From positions 62,001 through 126,000 of the forward strand of contig NZ_JAGGKQ010000004.1 of assembly GCF_017873815.1 (NCBI RefSeq): a stretch of DNA of 64,000 nt, written 5' to 3'. The stretch's first letter is position 1. Every line of letters begins with the position of its first letter. Origin of the DNA: Halorubrum alkaliphilum (GTDB lineage Archaea > Halobacteriota > Halobacteria > Halobacteriales > Haloferacaceae). The notes under the pieces were generated by a model. That model worked only from the letters and a program-made list of their open reading frames with translations. It was not told the DNA's origin and made no database searches. The position numbers were made by a program, and so were the translations under genes. Positions 17,001-23,870 of this stretch are shown piece by piece.

Positions 17001-19559
17001 GACGGGAAGCGAGTCGAGCGCGAGGCGGCCGCGCTCGACGACGGCGACTGGGTGTACGTCCCCCGAGAGATTCCGACGAAGGCCGCCGACGGCGGGGCGG
17101 TGGCCGCGAACGGTGGAGACGGACCAGCGACCGAACTCGCCGAGGGCGGCGAGGGAGTCGACGCCGCGATGGCGAGCGTGCTCGGATACCTCTCCGGCGA
17201 CGGGAACGTCTTCTACGACCGCGACGAGGGCGTCTACGGCGTTCGGTTCACCAACACCGACGACGAACTCTTAGATGACTTCGAACGCGCTGCGCGCGAG
17301 GCGTTCAACGCCGAGCCGACGCGGCCGCCGAGCGAGCAGCGCGACGACGGGGCCGAAACGGTCCGCGTCACCGGGAAGGAACACGCCGACGCCGTCCTCG
17401 ACGCGGGAATGAACCTCAGCCGGTGCGACGAGAAGTGCTTCCCGACGCCCGTTTCGGCCGGAAGCCGGGCGGCCAAGGCCGCGTTCGTCCGCGCGCTCGC
17501 CGACAGCGAGGGCCACGTCGACGAGTCGGCGGGCAACGTTTGGATAGCGTCTGCGAGCCGAGACCTGCTGGATGGCACACGGAACCTCCTCTTAGGGTTC
17601 GGCGTGTCGAGCCAGCTCCAGCACCGCGAACGAGACGGTGGTCGCGACGTGTTCTACCTCACGGTGACCGACGCGGATTCGCTCACGTCGTTCCGGGATC
17701 TCGTCGGGTTCACGGCCACGCGAAAGGCCGAGGCTCTCGACCGCGTCGTCGATTCAGCCGACGGTGATCGCACGATTCTCGACGTGATCCCGGATGTCGG
17801 CGACGCGCTCGCGCGGTCTCGCGATTCGCTTCGTCTTCATCAAAACGAGTGCGGTCTCGACGCGGTCACGTACCACGACTTTGAGAGCGGGGATGCGAAC
17901 GTCTCACTCCACCGCGCCGGCCGGATACTCGCGGCGTTCGAAGACCGACGAGAGGCGGCCGTTGAGGACCGGTGTCGACTCGACGAGAGACCGACGTGGG
18001 AGACGCTCTCGGAGCTCCGAGGCCGGTATCACGTCTCGCAGTCCGAACTCGCGGACGGAACACCGTTATCCCAACAGCAGATCTCCCGCGAGTGGGGTGA
18101 ACGCGACGAGGTCCGTCGGACGGTGGCTGAGCGGCTCCGAGAGATCCTCACCGACATCGCGGCGACCGACCTCGACGACCTTCGTGATCTCGTCCGGGGA
18201 GACGTGAAGTGGCGTCGGGTGGGATCGGTCGAAACCGTTCCGCCCGAGTCGACCGAACACCGCGGCGAGGTGCTCCGACAGCGTCTCGCAGCCCTCATCG
18301 GGGGGCCGGTGGGGACAGTTGAAGAGCGTGCTCGCGAGCTGCTCGACTGCGGCCCGATCGGCGAAACACGGACGGAACTATCGGCGACGCTCGACGACTA
18401 CGGAGTCAGTCAGGCGGACGTAGCGTCGGGACTCGACGTGAACCAAGCGACGGTGTCGCGGTGGCTGTCCGGCACCGTCGAAACGGACCGTCGTGACGAC
18501 CTGCGCGATGCTATCGCCGAAGAGGTCGACGCCGTGAAGGCAGAACTGCGGTCAATACTGGCGCGAATAGAGGACGGGCGGCAACCGAAGGTGTACGATC
18601 TGACCGTCGAGGAGACGCACAACTTCGTCGCGAACGGGCTCGTCGTCCACAACTCCTCGGACCGTTCCGCGATGCACGAGGGGCTCGAACAGCAGAAGAT
18701 CTCCGTCTCGAAGGCAGGGATCAACGCCACGCTCAAGGCTCGCTGCTCCCTGCTGGGTGCGGCGAACCCGAAGTACGGTCGGTTCGACCAATACGAGCCG
18801 ATCGGCGAGCAGATCGACCTCGAACCCGCGCTCATCTCACGATTCGACCTCATCTTCACGGTGACTGACAGTCCGGACCCGGAACACGACTCTCGGCTGG
18901 CGAAACACATCATCAAGACGAACTACGCCGGCGAGCTCAACACCCAGCGAACGGAGCTGGCGAGTTCGGAGTTCACCTCCGATCAGGTTGCGGAGGTGAC
19001 TCAGGAGGTCGCACCAGAGATCGACGCCGAGTTACTCCGAAAATACATCGCGCACGCGAAACGCTCGTGTTATCCGACGATGACCGACGAGGCAAAAGAG
19101 CTGATAGAGGAGTTCTATGTCGATCTCCGCTCGAAGGGAGCCGACGAGGACGCACCCGTGCCCGTCACCGCCCGGAAGCTGGAGGCGATGGTGCGGCTCT
19201 CGGAGGCGAGCGCGCGCGTCCGACTCTCGGACACGGTCGAGCGCGAGGACGCGGATCGTGCGACGAACATCATCGAGTCGTGTCTCAAGGACATCGGCGT
19301 CGACCCGGAAACGGGACAGTTCGACGCCGACGTGGTCGAGACCGGGACATCGAAGAGCCAGCGCGACCGGATCAAGAACATCAAGGGGCTCATCGCGGAC
19401 ATCGAAGAGGAGTACGAGGAGGGCGCACCGGTCGACGAGGTGCTCGACCGTGCGGGCGAGATCGGCATGGACCCAGGGAAGGCGGAATCGGAGATCGAGA
19501 AACTCCGCACCAAAGGCGAAGTGTACGAGCCCAAACAGGGGCACTTACGGACGACGTAA
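14097..19559 (+). CDS. mcm: MCM replicative helicase precursor with two inteins
   Basis: 1820-aa precursor; removal of inteins of 473 and 647 aa leaves a 700-aa MCM, the normal archaeal size. N-terminal part: OB-fold region and zinc ribbon (CQRCGTM..CQGCERQ, about 139-165). Walker A is GDPGTGK+S, cut by intein 1 right after the Lys. Walker B/sensor region VDELDKMD is cut by intein 2. The C-extein resumes with SSDRSAMHEGLEQQ, has the arginine-finger region LISRFDLIF, and ends in a winged-helix domain. Hexameric MCM unwinds DNA at the replication fork. Both inteins sit in ATPase motifs, so splicing is required for activity. The stop codon abuts the next gene's ATG. Confidence 0.97.
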   Translation: MAQAGNQDLTERFIQFYRNYYREEIGTLAQQYPNEKRSLYVDYDDLFQFDRDLAEDFRTKPDQMREYAEEALRLYDLPADVSLGRAHVRIENLPESIDIRGIRVHDDHIGKLVSVKGIVRKATDVRPKVTEAAFECQRCGTMTYIPQSDGGFQEPHECQGCERQGPFRVNFDQSEFIDSQKLRIQESPEGLRGGETPQSLDVDIVDDITGKVSPGDHVTCVGVLHIEQVEQGNEKSAIFDLYMDGVAIGIEDEEFEDMDITEADRREIIELSNRDDIYDAMVNSIAPAIYGYEEEKLAMILQLFSGVTKHLPDGSRIRGDLHMLLIGDPGTGKCLHGDTKITLIDGREVPVRDLVENNLDEPKPIDDGVFDEVDFEVPSLRSDGTVGSARATKVWKREAPETMYRVETASGAEVEVTPSHPLFVQRDGQFEAVVADELSEGEFVAAPKRLNVESDDAIDVGFRRAQSHNAVRLDLPDEWTPALGRLLGYIVAEGYVERRDDHSGLVSITNNDEAVLSDARSTFEMLGLQTTTREPHDGKDARELTCSAGEFVSFLENLDGMLLEGSADQRIPRPILGASPSTTRMFIRGFVEGEAHVSAKQREITVASMSETLLTDLRTLLLRHEITSQLHERKNGSHRLRISGAQFDRYVTNIGFVTDRKQEAAEEHLETDRNTNLDVVPNVSPVLRRVRDSLGLTQYECGVPRNTYRHYEAGSRNPSIGALRNIVKAFEGAHLPPTDSSEIGSVQTDGGGVAADIAALRQRVDDDIRWDRIESIEPVKPEDDWVYDLEVGGTHNYVSNGIISHNSQMISYVENIAPRSVYTSGKGSSAAGLTAAAVRDDFGDGQQWSLEAGALVLADKGIAAVDELDKMDCVTGDTLVSLADGRVERIDELAREAAEDGNIEELSNGRHIRDVDLDVWTMDDGGRLVERPVSAVHEYDAPAELTRVTMETGESLTATADHPFFVLEDGKRVEREAAALDDGDWVYVPREIPTKAADGGAVAANGGDGPATELAEGGEGVDAAMASVLGYLSGDGNVFYDRDEGVYGVRFTNTDDELLDDFERAAREAFNAEPTRPPSEQRDDGAETVRVTGKEHADAVLDAGMNLSRCDEKCFPTPVSAGSRAAKAAFVRALADSEGHVDESAGNVWIASASRDLLDGTRNLLLGFGVSSQLQHRERDGGRDVFYLTVTDADSLTSFRDLVGFTATRKAEALDRVVDSADGDRTILDVIPDVGDALARSRDSLRLHQNECGLDAVTYHDFESGDANVSLHRAGRILAAFEDRREAAVEDRCRLDERPTWETLSELRGRYHVSQSELADGTPLSQQQISREWGERDEVRRTVAERLREILTDIAATDLDDLRDLVRGDVKWRRVGSVETVPPESTEHRGEVLRQRLAALIGGPVGTVEERARELLDCGPIGETRTELSATLDDYGVSQADVASGLDVNQATVSRWLSGTVETDRRDDLRDAIAEEVDAVKAELRSILARIEDGRQPKVYDLTVEETHNFVANGLVVHNSSDRSAMHEGLEQQKISVSKAGINATLKARCSLLGAANPKYGRFDQYEPIGEQIDLEPALISRFDLIFTVTDSPDPEHDSRLAKHIIKTNYAGELNTQRTELASSEFTSDQVAEVTQEVAPEIDAELLRKYIAHAKRSCYPTMTDEAKELIEEFYVDLRSKGADEDAPVPVTARKLEAMVRLSEASARVRLSDTVEREDADRATNIIESCLKDIGVDPETGQFDADVVETGTSKSQRDRIKNIKGLIADIEEEYEEGAPVDEVLDRAGEIGMDPGKAESEIEKLRTKGEVYEPKQGHLRTT
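15096..16514 (+). mobile_element. Intein 1 of MCM (in Walker A), LAGLIDADG type
   Basis: 473 aa. First residue Cys (CLHGDTKITL, block A), block B TPSHPLFVQ, last residues SNGIISHN followed by Ser of the C-extein, as needed for splicing. Two LAGLIDADG motifs are visible: LGRLLGYIVAEGYV and FIRGFVEGEAHV. After the endonuclease comes a helix-turn-helix module (VRDSLGLTQYECG, TYRHYEAGSRNPS) before the C-terminal splicing block. All splicing and homing motifs look intact. Confidence 0.95.
16713..18653 (+). mobile_element. Intein 2 of MCM (after DELDKMD), LAGLIDADG type
   Basis: 647 aa, unusually long. It starts CVTGDTLVSL, has block B TADHPFFVLEDG, and ends HNFVANGLVVHN before Ser of the C-extein. 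LAGLIDADG motifs: MASVLGYLSGDGNV and FVRALADSEGHV. Three HTH-like modules follow: RDSLRLHQNECG (related to the module in intein 1), YHVSQSELADGTPLSQQQIS, and YGVSQADVASGLDVNQATVS. The additional HTH modules explain the extra length and probably aid target-site binding. Confidence 0.94.
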
Positions 19560-19847
19560 ATGGACCGAATATCGGCGTTACGGAACATCGAGGACGCGCT
19601 CCAAGCGTTTGAGAACGGCGAGGTCGACCTCACGGAGACGGAGCGGCGCGTCGCCGGGATCCTCCGGACGTACGCCTCGGAGCTCGACGGCGACGACGAC
19701 GTGTTTCGCGCGGTCGGCGAGGGAGCCGTGGACGGGCGGGTCGTCGTCGCCCCCTCGAAGCCCGCGGCGAGAGAGCGCGTGTTGGCCGCCGCGGGGGTCG
19801 ACCCCGACACGGACCCGGTGCCCGAGTTCCACGTCGAACGGGTCTGA
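19560..19847 (+). CDS. Small haloarchaeal protein of unknown function downstream of mcm
   Basis: 95 aa, beginning on the base after the mcm stop codon, so translationally linked. Helical N-terminal half (MDRISALRNIEDALQAFENG, ERRVAGILRTYASEL) and a basic/hydrophobic C-terminal part (GRVVVAPSKPAARERVLAAA). No catalytic motif or membrane segment. I recognise it as a conserved haloarchaeal protein next to mcm. A role in replication is a guess from position only. Confidence 0.8.
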   Translation: MDRISALRNIEDALQAFENGEVDLTETERRVAGILRTYASELDGDDDVFRAVGEGAVDGRVVVAPSKPAARERVLAAAGVDPDTDPVPEFHVERV

Positions 19848-19928
19848 GTCGTTCGACCCACTTCGTTTCAGCTCTCGATTACGATCTCGTTCGGAACCGA
19901 TTTATTTCGGAACCGAACACCCACTCCT

Positions 19929-20267
19929 GTGTTGTTGGTCGTGACGTATTCGGAGCCCGCTCGGACCGGACTCCGAAACGTGTGTCGACGCCATTCCGAG
20001 CAGATCGCTCGCCGATTCGGCCGCGCGGCGCTGTTCGATCCGACCGTGTACGGCGCGTTTCTCGCCTTACGACTCCGCGAGGCGTACGGCGATGCCGTTC
20101 AGATCGAGCGGACGGAGCCGTTCAACGAGTTCACCGCGGTCGACGATGCGGTCCGTGAGGCCGCGGCCGCGTACGCGAACCGTGAGACGAAGTCGACGCC
20201 GTACACGTCGTTTGCGGCCGGAACGGACCACCCCGACCCGGAAACGATGAAGGGGGAGGAACTGTGA
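19929..20267 (+). CDS. Conserved haloarchaeal protein, unknown function
   Basis: 112 aa from GTG 19929 (then LLVVTYSEPARTGLRNVC). A TATA box (tttattt, 19901-19907) about 27 nt upstream supports a leaderless transcript starting a new unit of four genes. Visible features are an alpha/beta-like start, RRHSEQIARRFGRAALFD, and a C-terminal TPYTSFAAGTDHPDPE. No domain recognised. Its stop codon overlaps the GTG of the next gene. Confidence 0.75.
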   Translation: MLLVVTYSEPARTGLRNVCRRHSEQIARRFGRAALFDPTVYGAFLALRLREAYGDAVQIERTEPFNEFTAVDDAVREAAAAYANRETKSTPYTSFAAGTDHPDPETMKGEEL

Positions 20268-21148
20268 CGGGTACCGACCGTTCGGAGGAGGTGGCTGACG
20301 AGCTCTCGGTACCAAGGGACTCGTCCCCCGTCGTGAACGTGCGCGATGGTACGGAGATCCACCTCGATGACCGCGTCGTGTCCGCCGACCACGCTCGACC
20401 TAGCGGATCCGCCCCGTCCGCCGGCGTTCCCGTACCGAACCCGCCCGAGGTGCTCGGTCGGATCCCGACGGGAACGACGCTGCGGACGGAGCTCGCGGCG
20501 GCGGCACGGTCACGGGGGCTGGCGTCGTCGTTCGCGGCGGAGCTCTCGACGCTCCACGAGTCGATCGAAGCGATCGAGATACCGAGCGTCGACCTCGAAG
20601 GGGCTCGAAAGCGACTCGCGGAGGCGACGGGTGAAGAGGAACGGTTGAAGGAACGCGTCGCCGCGACGCGCGGAAACGTTCAGGGCAGGCGTGAGGTCGA
20701 CGCCGACGCGAAGGGGTCGCTCGCGGATCTCGAGGAGGCGGCGGCCGCACTCTCGGCCGCCCAGACGGAGCGGATAGCTGCCGAACAGGCGCTCGAACGG
20801 GCACGCGATCGGGCGGCCGCGGCTCGTGACGAACGCGAGCGACGCCTCACCCTGCGAGACCGGCTGGATAACCGCCGTCGGGACGCCCGGTCGGAGCTCG
20901 CGAACGCGACGTATCCCGCTTTTTGCGAGGCACTCCCGATGGTTCCGAACGGAGCGATGGCGGATCCGGGCGACGCGCCGTCGGCGTACGAGGGGTCCTC
21001 GCTTGCTGCCTCGTTCGCCGCGGTCCGGATCTCGGAGGTCGACGGACCCGTCGTGCTCGGTCCGGACGCCGCAACCGCGTTCGACCGGTGGGACGGTCCC
21101 TCGCCGGAGACGGCTCTCGGCGTCCCCGCGGTCCGTCCCGACCTTTAG
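20264..21148 (+). CDS. Coiled-coil haloarchaeal protein, unknown function
   Basis: 294 aa from a GTG that overlaps the previous stop by 4 bp (translational coupling). The middle (about 100-230) is a long Ala/Glu/Arg coiled coil (LEGARKRLAEATGEEERLKE, AALSAAQTERIAAEQALE, RAAAARDERERRLTL). The C-terminus (about 255-294) is globular (VDGPVVLGPDAATAFDRWDG). Part of a fixed run between mcm and a MinD-like ATPase, so it may be a partner of that ATPase. Function not recognised. Confidence 0.75.
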   Translation: MTGTDRSEEVADELSVPRDSSPVVNVRDGTEIHLDDRVVSADHARPSGSAPSAGVPVPNPPEVLGRIPTGTTLRTELAAAARSRGLASSFAAELSTLHESIEAIEIPSVDLEGARKRLAEATGEEERLKERVAATRGNVQGRREVDADAKGSLADLEEAAAALSAAQTERIAAEQALERARDRAAAARDERERRLTLRDRLDNRRRDARSELANATYPAFCEALPMVPNGAMADPGDAPSAYEGSSLAASFAAVRISEVDGPVVLGPDAATAFDRWDGPSPETALGVPAVRPDL

Positions 21149-21172
21149 ATACCATGCCGAGCCAGCCGGCGT

Positions 21173-22150
21173 ATGAGCGTGGATCTCTCGTGGACCGTCG
21201 ACGAGGTCGACGGCGTCCGTTTCGTTGCCTGTCGCGTCCACAATGAGGCTGACGTCGTCCGACGGGTCCGGATCGACAGCCTCCTTTCCGGGCCGGTTCT
21301 CCCCCCGCGCCGCTCCGGCGTTCCGGAGGCCGGTTGGGATCGCGACGGGGTGACGCTCCGTCTCGATGCGGACGAGCGGCGCGGCGTCGGCTTCGCCTCG
21401 CCCGCACCGGCCACCGATCCGCCGGTCGAGATCGCCGAGTTCGAGTCGCTTGCCGGAGAGGATGCGGAACCGGAGTCGGACACGACGGCCGAGGCGATTC
21501 GAACGTTGGGAGAGCATCGCCCGCCGGGCGAGGCCGTGGCGACCGACGCCTCCGCGTCCCTCGAATCGGCGGACTCGCTCGATTTTGGAACCGACGTTCC
21601 CTCTGAGCACGGTCGAGCGGCATTCGACGGCGGCGCGACTACGAACCCGACTCGATCGTCCATGCCGGATCGCCCGGCCGATCCCGTCTCGGGGGGCGCC
21701 GGGTCGGACGGCCCCGGGCCGGAGGACGCCGGGTCGGAGGACGCCGGTTCGACGCACCTCGATCCGGGTGCTCTCGATCCGAATGCCCTCGATCCGAATG
21801 CCCTCGATCCGACGAGTGCCTGCTCGACGAGTCCGGATCCGGCCGACTCCCCGGTTCGATCGTCACGCCCGGAGCACGATCGGACTGCCATCGGTCCGGA
21901 TCGGATCGACGACTGGTTCGACGCGGTCGAGCGGCGGATCGAACGTGCGGAGCGTCTGACGGACGGCGATCTCGATTCGGCGACGGAGGCGGTCGCCGCG
22001 CTCGGCGGGACGAACGCCGTCGCCGATCTCGACCGGCGGGTGTCGGACGACGCCGTCCGCCTTCGACGGGTGAGCGATCGAGCAGCGGCGCTGGCTCGAC
22101 GCGCCGAGGAGACCGACGCGCCCGTGGAGGCGCTGGAGCGGTTGGCGTGA
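21173..22150 (+). CDS. Haloarchaeal protein with beta N-domain, repeat linker and helical C-domain
   Basis: 325 aa. N-terminal about 90 residues are beta-rich (LSWTVDEVDGVRFVACRVHN, VTLRLDADERRGVGFASP). A long disordered acidic linker follows, containing LDPGALDPNALDPNALDPT-type repeats (15-bp DNA repeats near 21757-21812). The C-terminal 70 residues are helical (WFDAVERRIERAERL, RRVSDRAAALARRAEE). Ends by overlapping the GTG of the MinD-like gene by 4 bp. No known function. Confidence 0.75.
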   Translation: MSVDLSWTVDEVDGVRFVACRVHNEADVVRRVRIDSLLSGPVLPPRRSGVPEAGWDRDGVTLRLDADERRGVGFASPAPATDPPVEIAEFESLAGEDAEPESDTTAEAIRTLGEHRPPGEAVATDASASLESADSLDFGTDVPSEHGRAAFDGGATTNPTRSSMPDRPADPVSGGAGSDGPGPEDAGSEDAGSTHLDPGALDPNALDPNALDPTSACSTSPDPADSPVRSSRPEHDRTAIGPDRIDDWFDAVERRIERAERLTDGDLDSATEAVAALGGTNAVADLDRRVSDDAVRLRRVSDRAAALARRAEETDAPVEALERLA

Positions 22151-22797
22151 TCCTCGCCGTCACCGGCGGCAAGGGCGGGGTCGGAAAGACGACGCTCGCG
22201 TACAACGTCGCGGCCGTCCTCGACGCGGTTGTCGTCGACGCCGATCTGGGGATGGCGGACCTCCCTGCCGGTCGGGGGCCGGACCTTCACGACGTGCTCG
22301 CCGGCCGTGCGGCCGTCGCGGAGACGGTGTGTCCCGGGCCGGTGGACATCGTCCCCTGTGGCCGAACCCTCGCCGGTGCTCGGGCGTCCGACCTCACACA
22401 CCTTGCCGACGCGGTCGAGACGCTCGAACGCGAGCACGGATCGATCGTGATCGACTGTCCGGCCGGTCGACGGGCGGACGCCGGGGTTCCGCTCGCGGTC
22501 GCGGACGCCTGTCTGATCGTCGTCTCCTCGCGGGCGTTCGCGCTGGCCGACGCGATCAAGTGTCGGGCGCTGGCCCGGGAGTTGGACGCCGGACTAGTCG
22601 GCTGTGCGGTCAACCGCGTGACCGGGGGCGCGCCGACGGACGCGATCGCCGACGCCCTCGGCGCGCCGGCGGCGGTCGTCCCGGCGGACCCCCGCGTCGG
22701 CCGGTCGATCGTGGCGGAACGACCGGTGGTCGACGAGGCTCCTGACAGCGAGGCCGCCGAAACGATCCGAACGCTTGCGGGGCGAGTTCCGGACTGA
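22147..22797 (+). CDS. MinD/ParA-like P-loop ATPase
   Basis: 216 aa from GTG 22147 (ILAVTGGKGGVGKTTLAYNVAA). Deviant Walker A GGKGGVGKTT, switch I region VVVDADLGMADL, and Walker B-like SIVIDCPAGRRADAG. No C-terminal amphipathic membrane helix is obvious. Such ATPases position cell structures or segregate DNA; the partner here is unknown. It is the last gene of a coupled set (three genes with 4-bp overlaps or short gaps) behind mcm. Confidence 0.88.
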   Translation: MILAVTGGKGGVGKTTLAYNVAAVLDAVVVDADLGMADLPAGRGPDLHDVLAGRAAVAETVCPGPVDIVPCGRTLAGARASDLTHLADAVETLEREHGSIVIDCPAGRRADAGVPLAVADACLIVVSSRAFALADAIKCRALARELDAGLVGCAVNRVTGGAPTDAIADALGAPAAVVPADPRVGRSIVAERPVVDEAPDSEAAETIRTLAGRVPD

Positions 22798-22898
22798 AGG
22801 AATCACGCTCCCGACGGACCCGCGAGTCGGCACGGCAAACGGAACCGTCCGGATCGAAACCGCGTGGTTTTACCCGCCACACGACCGATGCCCGGTCG

Positions 22899-23552
22899 AT
22901 GCTCACGGTCGCCTTCCTCGTCGGGGTCGTCGTCGTCGCGTTCCTCGCGGTCGAGGTCGGCCCCCTCGTCGTCAACGACCGCTTCCGCGACCTCCGGGAG
23001 CCGACCGACCCCGAGCGGGCCGCGCTCGACGCGCTCCGCGAGACGGCCGGGCTCGACGTCGACCGGGTGGCGATCGTGGAGACGAGCGGCGACGAGTCCG
23101 TCGACGTCGCGGTCCGCGGACCGCCGCGCAGGCGCGTGCTCTTCGTCACCGACTACGTCCTCGACGAACTCGACGAGGACACGGCCGTCGGTCTTCTCGC
23201 AGCCGAAGCTGGACGGGTGGACACGTACTACGGTGAGTTCCGGGCGGTCTCGGTCGCGGCGGTCGTCGGCATCCTCGCGGCGATCGTGGCCACGGTAGTC
23301 CCGTTCGGCTCGGGGTTCACGGCGGTCATCGTCGTCGGCGTCGCCTCCTTCTGGGTCGGGCGGCGCGTCCAGTACGTCGCCGACGACCGGGCCGCGGACG
23401 CGGTCGGGGCCGCACGCGTCGCCGACGCGTTCGAGGCCGTCGCCGCCCTTCGCGGGGTGGACCCGGAGACCGGCGACTGGTCGACGTGGTTCGAGGTACA
23501 ACCCCCGCTCGGCGACCGCATCGCTGCGCTTCGAGAGCGCTCGGGGGAGTGA
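22899..23552 (+). CDS. M48 (HtpX)-like membrane protein lacking the HExxH motif
   Basis: 217 aa. An N-terminal membrane segment (AFLVGVVVVAFLAVEVGPL), then a soluble M48-like part: LFVTDYVLDELDEDTAVGLL aligns with the helix before the zinc site of HtpX, but the following residues are AAEAGRVDTYY where HELGHV would be expected. Two further membrane segments (about 110-155), then QYVADDRAADAVGAARVADA, equivalent to the ExxxD region, and a C-terminal PLGDRIAALRER as in M48 proteins. Probably a non-catalytic homologue; the fold assignment is by pattern recognition. Confidence 0.75.
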   Translation: MLTVAFLVGVVVVAFLAVEVGPLVVNDRFRDLREPTDPERAALDALRETAGLDVDRVAIVETSGDESVDVAVRGPPRRRVLFVTDYVLDELDEDTAVGLLAAEAGRVDTYYGEFRAVSVAAVVGILAAIVATVVPFGSGFTAVIVVGVASFWVGRRVQYVADDRAADAVGAARVADAFEAVAALRGVDPETGDWSTWFEVQPPLGDRIAALRERSGE

Positions 23553-23601
23553 GGGGATCCGGCGGCTCGTCGGTCGAACCGCGTCGGCCGCGAACGCAAC
23601 A

Positions 23602-23608
23602 CATATCC
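23602..23608 (+). promoter_or_regulatory. TATA-like box upstream of the pheST leader ORF
   Basis: catatcc centred at 23605, 27 nt before the ATG at 23632. No comparable box stands 27 nt upstream of the pheS ATG (23871). Confidence 0.5.
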
Positions 23609-23631
23609 TTCGTCACGAGCCACGTGAGCGT

Positions 23632-23706
23632 ATGCCATCCGAACACGCGGCTGGCGGGATCACCCGCGGGACCGACGGCGACGCGTTCGGGGCCTTCTTC
23701 CGCTGA
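23632..23706 (+). CDS. Possible 24-aa leader peptide ending DAFGAFFR
   Basis: A short ORF, MPSEHAAGG to DAFGAFFR then TGA, with three Phe among the last six residues. It lies 164 nt upstream of pheS on the same strand. Its ATG is exactly where a leaderless transcript from the 23602 TATA box would start. Phe codons before a stop upstream of the PheRS operon recall the attenuation leader of bacterial pheST. In archaea this is not established, and the ORF may be chance. Confidence 0.45.
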   Translation: MPSEHAAGGITRGTDGDAFGAFFR

Positions 23707-23808
23707 GTCGCGCGCGGCGGATCCGTCCCGTGGCGGGACGGTGAAACCGGGCGACTCGGCGGGCGGCCGCATCGGTTCGAGGAGTCGAGACCGACTTCGG
23801 CCGCCGCG
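23705..23808 (+). promoter_or_regulatory. Candidate structured leader of pheST
   Basis: Stem 1: gagtcgc (23705-23711) with gcgactc (23751-23757), enclosing a perfect 8-bp hairpin 23723-23730/23734-23741. Stem 2: ggcggccg (23762-23769) with cggccgcc (23798-23805), with further pairing inside (tcggt/accga). An alternative pairing cgcggcgg (23713-23720) with ccgccgcg (23801-23808) would exclude stem 2. No T-run follows, so a classical terminator is not evident. Confidence 0.4.
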
Positions 23809-23870
23809 TACCGCGCCGGCGACGTGCCGGAACCGTTACCACGCAGCCACACACGTATCCATACAACCGA

